From Bacteriovoracaceae bacterium (GTDB taxonomy: Bacteria; Bdellovibrionota; Bacteriovoracia; Bacteriovoracales; Bacteriovoracaceae): DNA of 7,228 nucleotides. This document shows, piece by piece, positions 1 through 5,364 of the stretch (its first letter is position 1; each line of letters begins with the position of its first letter). The notes beneath the pieces were generated by a model that worked only from the letters and a program-made list of their open reading frames with translations, searched no databases and was not told the DNA's origin. The translations under genes were made by a program, and so were the position numbers. Location of the stretch: the NCBI GenBank assembly GCA_947448095.1, contig CANFNN010000152.1:1-7228 (forward strand). Direction: 5' to 3'.

Positions 1-36
1 GGCATTTATGGAAAAGATCTAAATGTTAAAACAGCC

Positions 37-681
37 TTATTTGTTCGACTTTGCGTGATCGGCCAGAAACTGATCTAAACCATTTTTAGTTAAAGGATGG
101 GCAAATAACCCCTCGATAACTTTGAAGGGAAGAGTCGCTGTATCGGCACCCATCATAGCGCACTCTTTTACGTGCTGAGAGTGGCGAAGTGAAGCTGCGA
201 GAATTTTCGTTTCAAAACCGTAGTTATTAAAAATTTGGCGAATTTCACCAATCAAATCCATGCCGGTTTGACCAACATCATCCAAGCGGCCTACGAAAGG
301 AGAAACATAAGTGGCTCCATTTTTTGCAGCAAGAAGGGCCTGATTGGCAGAAAAAATCAAAGTGATATTGGTTTTGATGCCACTTTTTGAGAAATGCTTG
401 CAAGCAATCATTCCGTCTTTGGTCATAGGAAGTTTGATCACGATATTTTTATGAATTTTTGAAAGCTCTGTGCCTTCTTTGATCATGCCCGGAGCATCCA
501 GTGCAATGACTTCGGCCGATATTGGGCCATCAACGATCTCAGCAATTTCTTTGATAAGGTCTTCATTTTTTTTGCCAGATTTTGCTACGAGAGTTGGATT
601 GGTAGTAACCCCATCGACAAATCCCCAAGCATAAGCTGTTTTGATTTCGTTGATATCGCCAGTATCGATAAAGAATTCCAT
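37..681 (-). CDS. tal: Transaldolase, short FSA/TalC-type
   Basis: A 214-residue TIM-barrel aldolase of the transaldolase/fructose-6-phosphate aldolase superfamily; this short form is usually about 215 residues, so it is full length. It would move dihydroxyacetone units between sugar phosphates in the non-oxidative pentose phosphate pathway in the cytoplasm. Visible marks are the N-terminal FFIDTGDINEIK strand, GVTTNPTLVAK (residues 24-34), the Schiff-base lysine K83 in IVIKLPMT, YVSPFVGRLDD (125-135) and LAASLRH (161-167). Glu57 and Phe129 sit where E. coli FsaA has Gln59 and Tyr131, which points to transaldolase rather than fructose-6-phosphate aldolase activity. The ATG at 681 is preferred over upstream TTG codons because AGGAG (complement of 687-691) lies 5 nt before it and the protein then starts exactly at the family's first strand. 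Divergent from the exported-protein gene at 750. Confidence 0.93.
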   Translation of the reverse strand: MEFFIDTGDINEIKTAYAWGFVDGVTTNPTLVAKSGKKNEDLIKEIAEIVDGPISAEVIALDAPGMIKEGTELSKIHKNIVIKLPMTKDGMIACKHFSKSGIKTNITLIFSANQALLAAKNGATYVSPFVGRLDDVGQTGMDLIGEIRQIFNNYGFETKILAASLRHSQHVKECAMMGADTATLPFKVIEGLFAHPLTKNGLDQFLADHAKSNK

Positions 682-705
682 ATAGTCTCCTAGAAGAGTC
701 AGGTT

Positions 706-735
706 ATTAAGTCTTGGTTTCCGAGCAATTCGCAA
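706..735 (-). promoter_or_regulatory. Candidate sigma-70 promoter for tal
   Basis: On the minus strand TTGCGA (complement of 730-735) is followed after 18 nt by CTTAAT (complement of 706-711), each matching the -35 and -10 consensus at four of six positions. A start near 700 would leave a leader of about 18 nt that contains the AGGAG ribosome site. It shares a 68-bp divergent gap with the gene at 750. The match is only moderate. Confidence 0.3.
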
Positions 736-742
736 TCATAAT
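714..742 (+). promoter_or_regulatory. Candidate promoter for the gene at 750
   Basis: TTGGTT (714-719) is separated by 17 nt from CATAAT (737-742), which matches TATAAT at five of six positions. Transcription would begin about 7 nt after the -10, that is at or next to the ATG at 750, and there is no Shine-Dalgarno at a normal distance. If real, the mRNA would be leaderless or nearly so. Confidence 0.35.
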
Positions 743-749
743 AAGAAGC

Positions 750-1538
750 ATGAAGACATTTGGCCACTTAGTTTGGGGACTATTTTTTTTGGGAGCTGCC
801 CACGCAGTCACAATTGTGCCCAATTTACCCAATGAGGGCGTTCTGGGGCCGGATAACCGCTCAGCGATTGATCCGAACGTGGATTATGAACATTTTAGCG
901 GCCGAGTTTCAGATAAAGATGATTCTGCCCGAATTTTTAAGGTCAACGTCGAAAACAACAATACCAAGTTTTTTCGCGCTGGAGATCAGGTTGAATTTAA
1001 GGTGAATCTTCAGGCCAATCGAGACTACTGCAAGGCTTTTGTCAGAAACGTTGAAGATTTCCATTTCACAATTTATGTTGAAAGCCTGGCACCTTGTTTC
1101 TCGAGCGAGGAATATTTTCGTCGTGGAACAGTGCTTAATTTCTATTCAAAACAACTGGCCCTGAGAGTTTTTGAAGCTTCCAAATATCGTGAGCAGTTAG
1201 TGGTCCGTAAAGAGGATTTCCTTAAACAGCTCAATGGCATTAATCATTTTATCTGGACCTTTGATCAGCAGAAAGTCAAAACAGCTGCCGATTATGATCA
1301 GCAGATTAATCAATTGCAGCGTGAAAAAAGAAAAGCTCTCGATGACATGATTACGCTTAAGCAAGAGCGTCTAGTGCTGCAAAATGAACTGATGAAAAAG
1401 CTCAACGAGCTGGATGAATCTTTATTGTTTTACCGGGTAGAGCGCCAGGAGCTTATGACGGATCGCTGGAATCTGGATCATGATTCAGGCCTTCCGTTTG
1501 GGCAGAGACCTCAAGATATGAAAAAGACGTACCGCTAA
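750..1538 (+). CDS. Exported protein with C-terminal coiled coil, function unknown
   Basis: I do not recognise this 262-residue protein. It begins with a short Lys-containing N-terminus, a hydrophobic core (residues 5-17) and AHA, a good signal-peptidase I site near residue 19, so it is probably periplasmic or outside the cell. Residues about 45-140 alternate hydrophobic and polar residues as in a beta-rich domain and carry the only two cysteines, C94 and C116, a possible disulfide. Residues about 180-238 are strongly helical and charged with heptad-like spacing (INQLQREK, LVLQNELMKKLNELDE), a probable coiled coil that may drive oligomerisation. The ATG at 750 is chosen over the in-frame TTG at 714 because the signal peptide starts there; no clear Shine-Dalgarno precedes it. 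It is followed by a 107-bp gap and the DUF3050 gene, with no obvious terminator between, so co-transcription is possible. Confidence 0.8.
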   Translation: MKTFGHLVWGLFFLGAAHAVTIVPNLPNEGVLGPDNRSAIDPNVDYEHFSGRVSDKDDSARIFKVNVENNNTKFFRAGDQVEFKVNLQANRDYCKAFVRNVEDFHFTIYVESLAPCFSSEEYFRRGTVLNFYSKQLALRVFEASKYREQLVVRKEDFLKQLNGINHFIWTFDQQKVKTAADYDQQINQLQREKRKALDDMITLKQERLVLQNELMKKLNELDESLLFYRVERQELMTDRWNLDHDSGLPFGQRPQDMKKTYR

Positions 1539-1606
1539 GTCGGATTGATAAACTTTTGTTCATAGTCTCATACCCCCTTTGTCTAAATATATTCAAGTCA
1601 AAACCC

Positions 1607-1639
1607 CATAATATCCTGTATGATTTTCGATATACGGAG
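1607..1639 (+). promoter_or_regulatory. Candidate -10 and ribosome site for the DUF3050 gene
   Basis: CATAAT (1607-1612) matches the -10 consensus at five of six positions and would start transcription near 1619, giving a leader of about 27 nt. GGAG (1636-1639) lies 6 nt before the ATG at 1646 and decides that start over the upstream in-frame TTG at 1556. No good -35 is seen 17 nt upstream, where TAAATA lies inside a GTCTAAAT element (1581-1588). Confidence 0.4.
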
Positions 1640-1645
1640 CAATTA

Positions 1646-2362
1646 ATGGACCAAATTCTTATCAAACAAGAACAGCTTACCCATCACCCAGTTTACCAAA
1701 CCTTTACTGGGCTTGAATCCATTCAGCATTTCATGCGCTACCACGTCTTTGCCGTTTGGGATTTTATGAGTCTTTTAAAATCTCTTCAGCGACAAATTAC
1801 TTGTGTCACTCTGCCTTGGACTCCATCAACATATCCGGCCGAGATGGTGAGACTCATCAATCAAATCGTTGTCGGTGAGGAGAGTGATCTTGATCAATAT
1901 GGAAATCCTGTTTCTCATTTTGAGCTCTATCTGAGAGCGATGGAAGAAATCGGAGCACCTACTGATGAGATTAAAAACTTTTTAAAAACCATGGATCTGT
2001 CTCTTGTTCCAGAGGGAGCGAGGCAATTCGTGACCCATAATCTTAATGTTGCTCAATATGGCCATGTGGTGGAAGTTGCGGCGAGTTTTTTTTACGGACG
2101 CGAAAAACTTATTCCAGATATGTTTGAAACGATTGTCAGCACACTAAAAAAAGAGAACATCAAGGCCCCTACTTTTCTTTATTATTTAGAGCGCCATATT
2201 GAAGTGGATAGCGGCGAACATGGGCCTTTGGCCTTGAAATGCCTGGACTATCTCACTGGCGACAATGAAAATTTGAAAATGCTGGCCTATAAGTCTGGAG
2301 CAGAAGCTTTAGAGATGCGCCAAAAACTTTGGGATGATGTTTTAAGTTCTTCGAATTCTTAA
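1646..2362 (+). CDS. DUF3050 protein, heme-oxygenase-like fold, candidate diiron enzyme
   Basis: A 238-residue cytosolic protein without signal peptide that I recognise as DUF3050, an all-helical family of the heme-oxygenase-like fold. Typical family stretches are FMRYHVFAVWDFMSLLKSLQ (29-48), LPWTP (56-60), INQIVVGEESD (71-81), SHFELYLRAM (90-99), GHVVEVAASFFYGREKLIP (139-157) and ERHIEVDSGEHGPLAL (182-197). Candidate metal ligands fall in the order seen in heme-oxygenase-like diiron oxidases/oxygenases: Glu78 or Glu79, His91, Glu143, His184, Asp188 and His192. That makes an iron-dependent oxidase plausible, but the substrate is unknown and heme oxygenase activity is not implied. The start at 1646 has GGAG at 6 nt. 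Its stop is 3 bp from the stop of the convergent serine protease gene. The family call is firm, the chemistry is inference. Confidence 0.82.
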   Translation: MDQILIKQEQLTHHPVYQTFTGLESIQHFMRYHVFAVWDFMSLLKSLQRQITCVTLPWTPSTYPAEMVRLINQIVVGEESDLDQYGNPVSHFELYLRAMEEIGAPTDEIKNFLKTMDLSLVPEGARQFVTHNLNVAQYGHVVEVAASFFYGREKLIPDMFETIVSTLKKENIKAPTFLYYLERHIEVDSGEHGPLALKCLDYLTGDNENLKMLAYKSGAEALEMRQKLWDDVLSSSNS

Positions 2363-2365
2363 ACC

Positions 2366-3211
2366 TTATTTCGCCAAAAACTTTTTCACCACTTCGATCT
2401 TAACTACGGTCTCGTTGCCTTCACTCATTTGATATTTCACAAGAGTACTGCAGTTGCCTTTGCCGTTATAGTCTGATCTGCCTGAAGAAAGAATTCCTTC
2501 AACCTCGCCCGTTTTGGCATTGAAAACTCCTGAGCCAGAGTTAATGGAAAACGCATCCACATTACTGACAAAAGAGTTTTTGAGTACTTGAAGCACAAAA
2601 GCGTCGCCCGCGATTTTAGTCGGAAGACCACTTGGGTGACCGATCAGGACGAGAGAATCATTGACGGCTATTTCGCCACTGGCGCGAAGTTTCGCAAACG
2701 CTCGGTCAGAAACGGGCCGCTTTAATTTAATCAGAGCGTGGTCGATGCCATTATTTAGGTCCATCTCTTTAAGCACCACCTGATCACATTCATACACGTT
2801 AGAGCTAGGAACAGTCACTGAAGACTGGTTTTCTCTTGAGACCTTATAGTCAAAGACCCAGGCGAATTCTTTACAAGTTTGTTTGGCGAGATCATAGCAG
2901 TGGGCCGCGGTCATGATGATATCAGGGGCCACTAAGGTGCCCGAGCAACTGGCCGCACTTGGTTGATTGCGAAAGCGCTCTTCAGGGCAAAGTTTAAACA
3001 TGTCCCCGAGGCTTCTGCCAGAAATGGTACTTTCGTTTTGACTGGATTTAATATTTGTCTTTTCAATTAAGGCCGCTGTGGATTTGGCCAAAGTCACAAA
3101 TAGGGGATTACTCACGGCATAGACGTCCTGGCGGCCATCTTCACCATAAATGGCATCAGGATTTGCCACTGCATTCAGACTTATTAAAAGTATTAGGGGG
3201 AGGTACTTCAT
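2366..3211 (-). CDS. Secreted V8/glutamyl-endopeptidase-like serine protease
   Basis: A 281-residue trypsin-fold (MEROPS S1) protease. Residues 1-17 form a signal peptide ending in AVA. The following IYGEDGRQDV (21-30) resembles the segment at the start of the mature domain in V8-type glutamyl endopeptidases. The triad is visible: His104 in IMTAAHCYD, Asp157 in NGIDHALIKL and Ser225 in NSGSGVFN; the NSGS form of the serine motif, not GDSGGP, again favours the V8-like branch. Cys89 and Cys105 are placed like the conserved His-loop disulfide; further cysteines are C75, C113, C142 and C254. It is the second gene of an operon: its ATG overlaps the TGA of the deacetylase gene as ATGA, so translation is probably coupled, and only a weak GGATG-like ribosome site lies upstream. 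It probably acts in the periplasm or outside the cell; substrate specificity cannot be read from the sequence. Confidence 0.9.
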   Translation of the reverse strand: MKYLPLILLISLNAVANPDAIYGEDGRQDVYAVSNPLFVTLAKSTAALIEKTNIKSSQNESTISGRSLGDMFKLCPEERFRNQPSAASCSGTLVAPDIIMTAAHCYDLAKQTCKEFAWVFDYKVSRENQSSVTVPSSNVYECDQVVLKEMDLNNGIDHALIKLKRPVSDRAFAKLRASGEIAVNDSLVLIGHPSGLPTKIAGDAFVLQVLKNSFVSNVDAFSINSGSGVFNAKTGEVEGILSSGRSDYNGKGNCSTLVKYQMSEGNETVVKIEVVKKFLAK

Positions 3212-4086
3212 TCTTTCATCCGGCAGTTTTTAGTGATTTTAAATTCTTCAACTTCATCGAGTCTTACGATTTCAAGATTATTACTGGCCACGTATTCTAG
3301 GATCTTGGTGATTCCTTCGGCCGAGCTGTGTTGAATGTCATGCTCAAGAACCACCCCACCTGAGTTCGGAGAAGAGATGTCTTTTCTGACTTTGATTTGA
3401 GTCGTTTTTCCGGCCTTGGTCTTGATTGTTTTATAGGTGATGTATTTTCCGCCTTCGTTTGAAGCCTTGAAGTTACTTAAGACTTCTTCCGGAGTCATCC
3501 CTGGCACCCAGTCACTTGAATCAAAGTCCCAAAAAGCGAAATGGATACAGTTATCTCCCATGAGCTCCTGAGAGATTTCTTTTAGCACATTCATATGGTG
3601 ATAGTCGGACCTTTGGCCATAAGCTGCGTAGGGGAAGCGGTAGTAGAATTTATCAAAGGAGTGACCCGCTCTTTTATAGAGGGCGGCGACATCGATGATG
3701 GATTTTTTCACCCGAGCCTTCCAGACTTCTCTCGTGACAGTATTGGAATTGTCATGAGTGTAGCCGTGAGAGGCCACAATGTGTCCTTCATCCAGCATGC
3801 GCTTGACCAGTGGGAAAGTTTTTTCGTTTACGTTTGAAGTCAGAATAAAAAATGTCGCCTTAGCGTTCGCAAGCTTTAAGGCATCGAGAATTTTCGGTGT
3901 GTAAATGGGATGAGGCCCGTCATCAAAGGTCAGTGCATATTTTCCCGTCTTATAGAGCGAAGGTGCTCCATACTGAGTGTAACCCCGGTCATTTGAGGTG
4001 TAGTTTCTGTCCTCAGGGTAATGAAAATAGGCCAAAGCTGAAAGAGAGAGAGTCATGAAAAAAATGGTAGCTATGGTTTTAAACAT
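3208..4086 (-). CDS. Secreted polysaccharide deacetylase (CE4/NodB homology domain)
   Basis: A 292-residue metal-dependent deacetylase that removes acetyl groups from N-acetylated sugars, most likely in peptidoglycan or a chitin-like polymer. A signal peptide (1-19, ending SALA) sends it out of the cytoplasm. All five CE4 motifs are present: TFDDGP (53-58, catalytic base D55 and metal ligand D56), SHGYTH (106-111, metal ligands H107 and H111), RFPY (150-153), DSSDW (189-193) and VLEHD (246-250, with H249). It should therefore be active. Motif 2 ends THD instead of the common HP, and there is a lysine-rich insertion at about residues 211-244 between motifs 4 and 5. A GAGGA ribosome site lies 4 nt before the ATG at 4086. 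It overlaps the downstream protease gene by 4 nt. Secreted deacetylases modify prey cell wall in Bdellovibrio; whether this one does is inference. Confidence 0.92.
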   Translation of the reverse strand: MFKTIATIFFMTLSLSALAYFHYPEDRNYTSNDRGYTQYGAPSLYKTGKYALTFDDGPHPIYTPKILDALKLANAKATFFILTSNVNEKTFPLVKRMLDEGHIVASHGYTHDNSNTVTREVWKARVKKSIIDVAALYKRAGHSFDKFYYRFPYAAYGQRSDYHHMNVLKEISQELMGDNCIHFAFWDFDSSDWVPGMTPEEVLSNFKASNEGGKYITYKTIKTKAGKTTQIKVRKDISSPNSGGVVLEHDIQHSSAEGITKILEYVASNNLEIVRLDEVEEFKITKNCRMKE

Positions 4087-4113
4087 ACAGTCCTCAAAAT
4101 GATTTATTTCTCA

Positions 4114-4142
4114 ATTATAAGTGGACTGATGGCGTCTTCATT
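4114..4142 (-). promoter_or_regulatory. Candidate promoter of the deacetylase-protease operon
   Basis: A perfect TATAAT -10 hexamer is present on the minus strand (complement of 4114-4119). A -35 is poor: ATGAAG (complement of 4136-4141) at 16 nt matches only three of six positions. A start near 4107 gives a leader of about 20 nt, which contains the GAGGA ribosome site at 4091-4095. This lies in the 182-bp divergent region shared with the protease gene at 4269. Confidence 0.5.
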
Positions 4143-4168
4143 AAGGCCTTGTAAGGATTACCCACCCT

Positions 4169-4195
4169 GTCTAAACATTTCAACAATCCTCTAAG
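4169..4195 (+). repeat. Intergenic 27-bp motif, copy A
   Basis: GTCTAAAC, 10 variable bases, then TCCTCTAAG. The same layout recurs at 5243-5269 with 20 of 27 identical positions, including all 8 bases of the first block and 8 of 9 of the second. This copy lies in the divergent region, 73 nt before the ATG at 4269. Its role is unknown; a regulator-binding site or an atypical promoter are the obvious options. Confidence 0.45.
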
Positions 4196-4253
4196 TCACT
4201 ATAAAAGCGATGAGTTTAGTCGAAATTGCCCTGTCTCGGCGGGCCTTGGGACG

Positions 4254-4262
4254 TGATACACT
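4254..4262 (+). promoter_or_regulatory. Candidate extended -10 for the protease at 4269
   Basis: TG-A-TACACT is an extended -10-like element (TACACT matches TATAAT at four of six positions) with no recognisable -35 at 17 nt. Transcription would start at or next to the ATG at 4269, which has no Shine-Dalgarno at normal spacing. An alternative -10 is TATAAA at 4200-4205, which would give an ordinary leader of about 57 nt, also without a good ribosome site. Confidence 0.25.
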
Positions 4263-4268
4263 TAGAAG

Positions 4269-5243
4269 ATGAAGCGGACTTATTTCTTGCCCGTTATTCT
4301 TTTCATTATTGGTTTCTCTTTTTCACTTGGTGAAGGACGCGAAGGCTTTCGTGGTCTGGCCAGTGCCTGGAATGTTATCCCCTCCCGCTCATTATCTGGT
4401 CTTCATTACGTTTTCAAAGGATTTGAATACAACGACTCGGAAGGCTCGGTCAGAGTCTCAGGCCCCGTTATTGAGATCACTCAAGGCATTCATGCTGGAT
4501 CAAAAGTTTATCCCCAAGGATTCTCACTTGATATGGATCAAGAAGATTTTGAAGAAGAGCAGCTTTTAGGGCAGTCCATCTTTCAGGCGCGCTCCGGAAC
4601 CGGAACAACGGTGGGGACTGCTTTTCTAGTTGGGCGAGATCTGGTTCTTACGAATCGGCACATTATGGGGATCAAGGCGTCGAGTAAAAAATGGAAATGT
4701 GGAGAGTTTGCTATTTTATTGAACCATAAAGAAGAAAAGGTTTCCTGCGAAAAAGTTCGCTACTGCAGCTCGCGGTTTGATTTCTGTGTAGTGCAAATGA
4801 ATAAGATGATGAATGGCCACTTTATTGGTGCTGAGGTCAGGGCCCTGCGCATGGCCCGAAGAGTTCAGGCAGGTCAGCGCGTGTCACTACTTCATATTGG
4901 TAATGCTGCAGGCCTTGGTCTTCAGGCCTCTAGAGGTCAAGGCCTAGTCATCTCGGGTGGAGAGTTTCATCACTATGTGCCCACACTGGGTGGATCATCA
5001 GGAGCACCCCTGATTGATGAGAAGGGGCAGGTCATCGGAATCAATTGGGGCCACACCGGAAAAGATTATGTCGATGATGGCGCTTTTAATCGAGGAGTTC
5101 TTTCGTCAACTATATTCAATGAACTCAAACGCACTCATCCTTATACATTGAACGAAATTAAAAGTTTCAAAACTTGGTTTCGTCGTGAGAAAAATCATCG
5201 TCACGTTAAAGTTGAATCCCGCACTAATCTCCGAGTGAAGTAG
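4269..5243 (+). CDS. Secreted trypsin-like serine protease with acidic pro-region
   Basis: A 324-residue S1-type protease. Residues 1 to about 20 are a signal peptide (KR followed by a hydrophobic core). Residues about 22-108 form an N-terminal region of low similarity to known domains, ending in a strongly acidic run (LDMDQEDFEEEQ, 87-98), which could be a pro-peptide. The catalytic domain shows His131 in VLTNRHI, Asp171 in RFDFCVVQM and Ser244 in GGSSGAPLID, with GQVIGINWG forming the following strand. The TNRH and GSSGAP forms resemble the Do-like/V8-like trypsin branches rather than digestive trypsins. Cys144, Cys160, Cys166 and Cys173 could make two disulfides. The C-terminal 25 residues are basic (RREKNHRH), an extension beyond the protease fold; there is no PDZ domain. 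It is unlike the protease at 2366-3211 in sequence and cysteine placement, so the two are not a recent duplication. Confidence 0.88.
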   Translation: MKRTYFLPVILFIIGFSFSLGEGREGFRGLASAWNVIPSRSLSGLHYVFKGFEYNDSEGSVRVSGPVIEITQGIHAGSKVYPQGFSLDMDQEDFEEEQLLGQSIFQARSGTGTTVGTAFLVGRDLVLTNRHIMGIKASSKKWKCGEFAILLNHKEEKVSCEKVRYCSSRFDFCVVQMNKMMNGHFIGAEVRALRMARRVQAGQRVSLLHIGNAAGLGLQASRGQGLVISGGEFHHYVPTLGGSSGAPLIDEKGQVIGINWGHTGKDYVDDGAFNRGVLSSTIFNELKRTHPYTLNEIKSFKTWFRREKNHRHVKVESRTNLRVK

Positions 5244-5269
5244 TCTAAACCTAACCTTAATCCTGTAAG
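5243..5269 (+). repeat. Intergenic 27-bp motif, copy B
   Basis: GTCTAAAC, 10 variable bases, then TCCTGTAAG, matching copy A at 4169-4195. Its first G is the last base of the TAG stop of the protease gene, and it lies 95 nt before the ATG at 5365. The orientation relative to the downstream gene is the same as for copy A. Confidence 0.45.
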
Positions 5270-5322
5270 AAATTAACAGATGCCTAGGGCTTTGCACCTT
5301 GGCTACCATTAACCAATATTAG

Positions 5323-5343
5323 AAAACCAACTTGGAAGGTTTT
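5323..5343 (+). other. Possible leader hairpin upstream of the gene at 5365
   Basis: AAAACC (5323-5328) can pair with GGTTTT (5338-5343) around a 9-nt loop; a G-U and an A-U pair can extend it. The loop region also contains the dyad CCAA-C-TTGG (5327-5335). It sits about 11 nt before the AGGAGG ribosome site, so it would be in the leader of the mRNA. It could stabilise the 5' end or be an operator dyad; chance is also possible for such an A/T-rich stem. Confidence 0.25.
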
Positions 5344-5354
5344 TCCCATACTTT

Positions 5355-5360
5355 AGGAGG
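5355..5360 (+). promoter_or_regulatory. Strong ribosome binding site deciding the start at 5365
   Basis: AGGAGG, the full anti-Shine-Dalgarno core, lies 4 nt before ATG 5365. It rules out the in-frame TTG at 5332, which lies upstream of it and would put 11 polar residues before the signal peptide. Confidence 0.85.
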
Positions 5361-5364
5361 ATTC

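Noticed and set aside
1..78. Open + strand frame from the window edge to a TAA at 76-78, and another ending in a TAA at 20-22
   Set aside because: Either could be the tail of a gene outside the window, but only 6 to 25 codons are visible, the longer one lies mainly antisense to tal, and no family is recognisable.
814..1005. Second + frame inside the exported coiled-coil protein gene
   Set aside because: Wholly nested in a gene with a good signal peptide; cysteine and proline pattern looks non-coding.
1584..1611. FliA (sigma-28)-like TAAA-N16-CCCCATAA before the DUF3050 gene
   Set aside because: Six of eight -10 positions agree, but spacing is 16 rather than 15 and there is no link to motility; the overlapping CATAAT is an equally simple reading.
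1453..1665. Minus-strand open frame of about 70 codons between the exported protein and DUF3050 genes
   Set aside because: It overlaps the end of one supported gene and the start of another, has no ribosome site or recognisable product, and looks like a chance frame.
3055..3837. Plus-strand open frames (3055-3300 and 3595-3837) antisense to the protease and deacetylase genes
   Set aside because: Both lie opposite genes with complete catalytic motifs and have no independent support.
4246..4262. Sigma-54-like TTGGGACG-N4-ACACT before the protease at 4269
   Set aside because: The -24 half is similar but the essential GC of the -12 half is absent (AC instead), and the start would fall inside the coding region.
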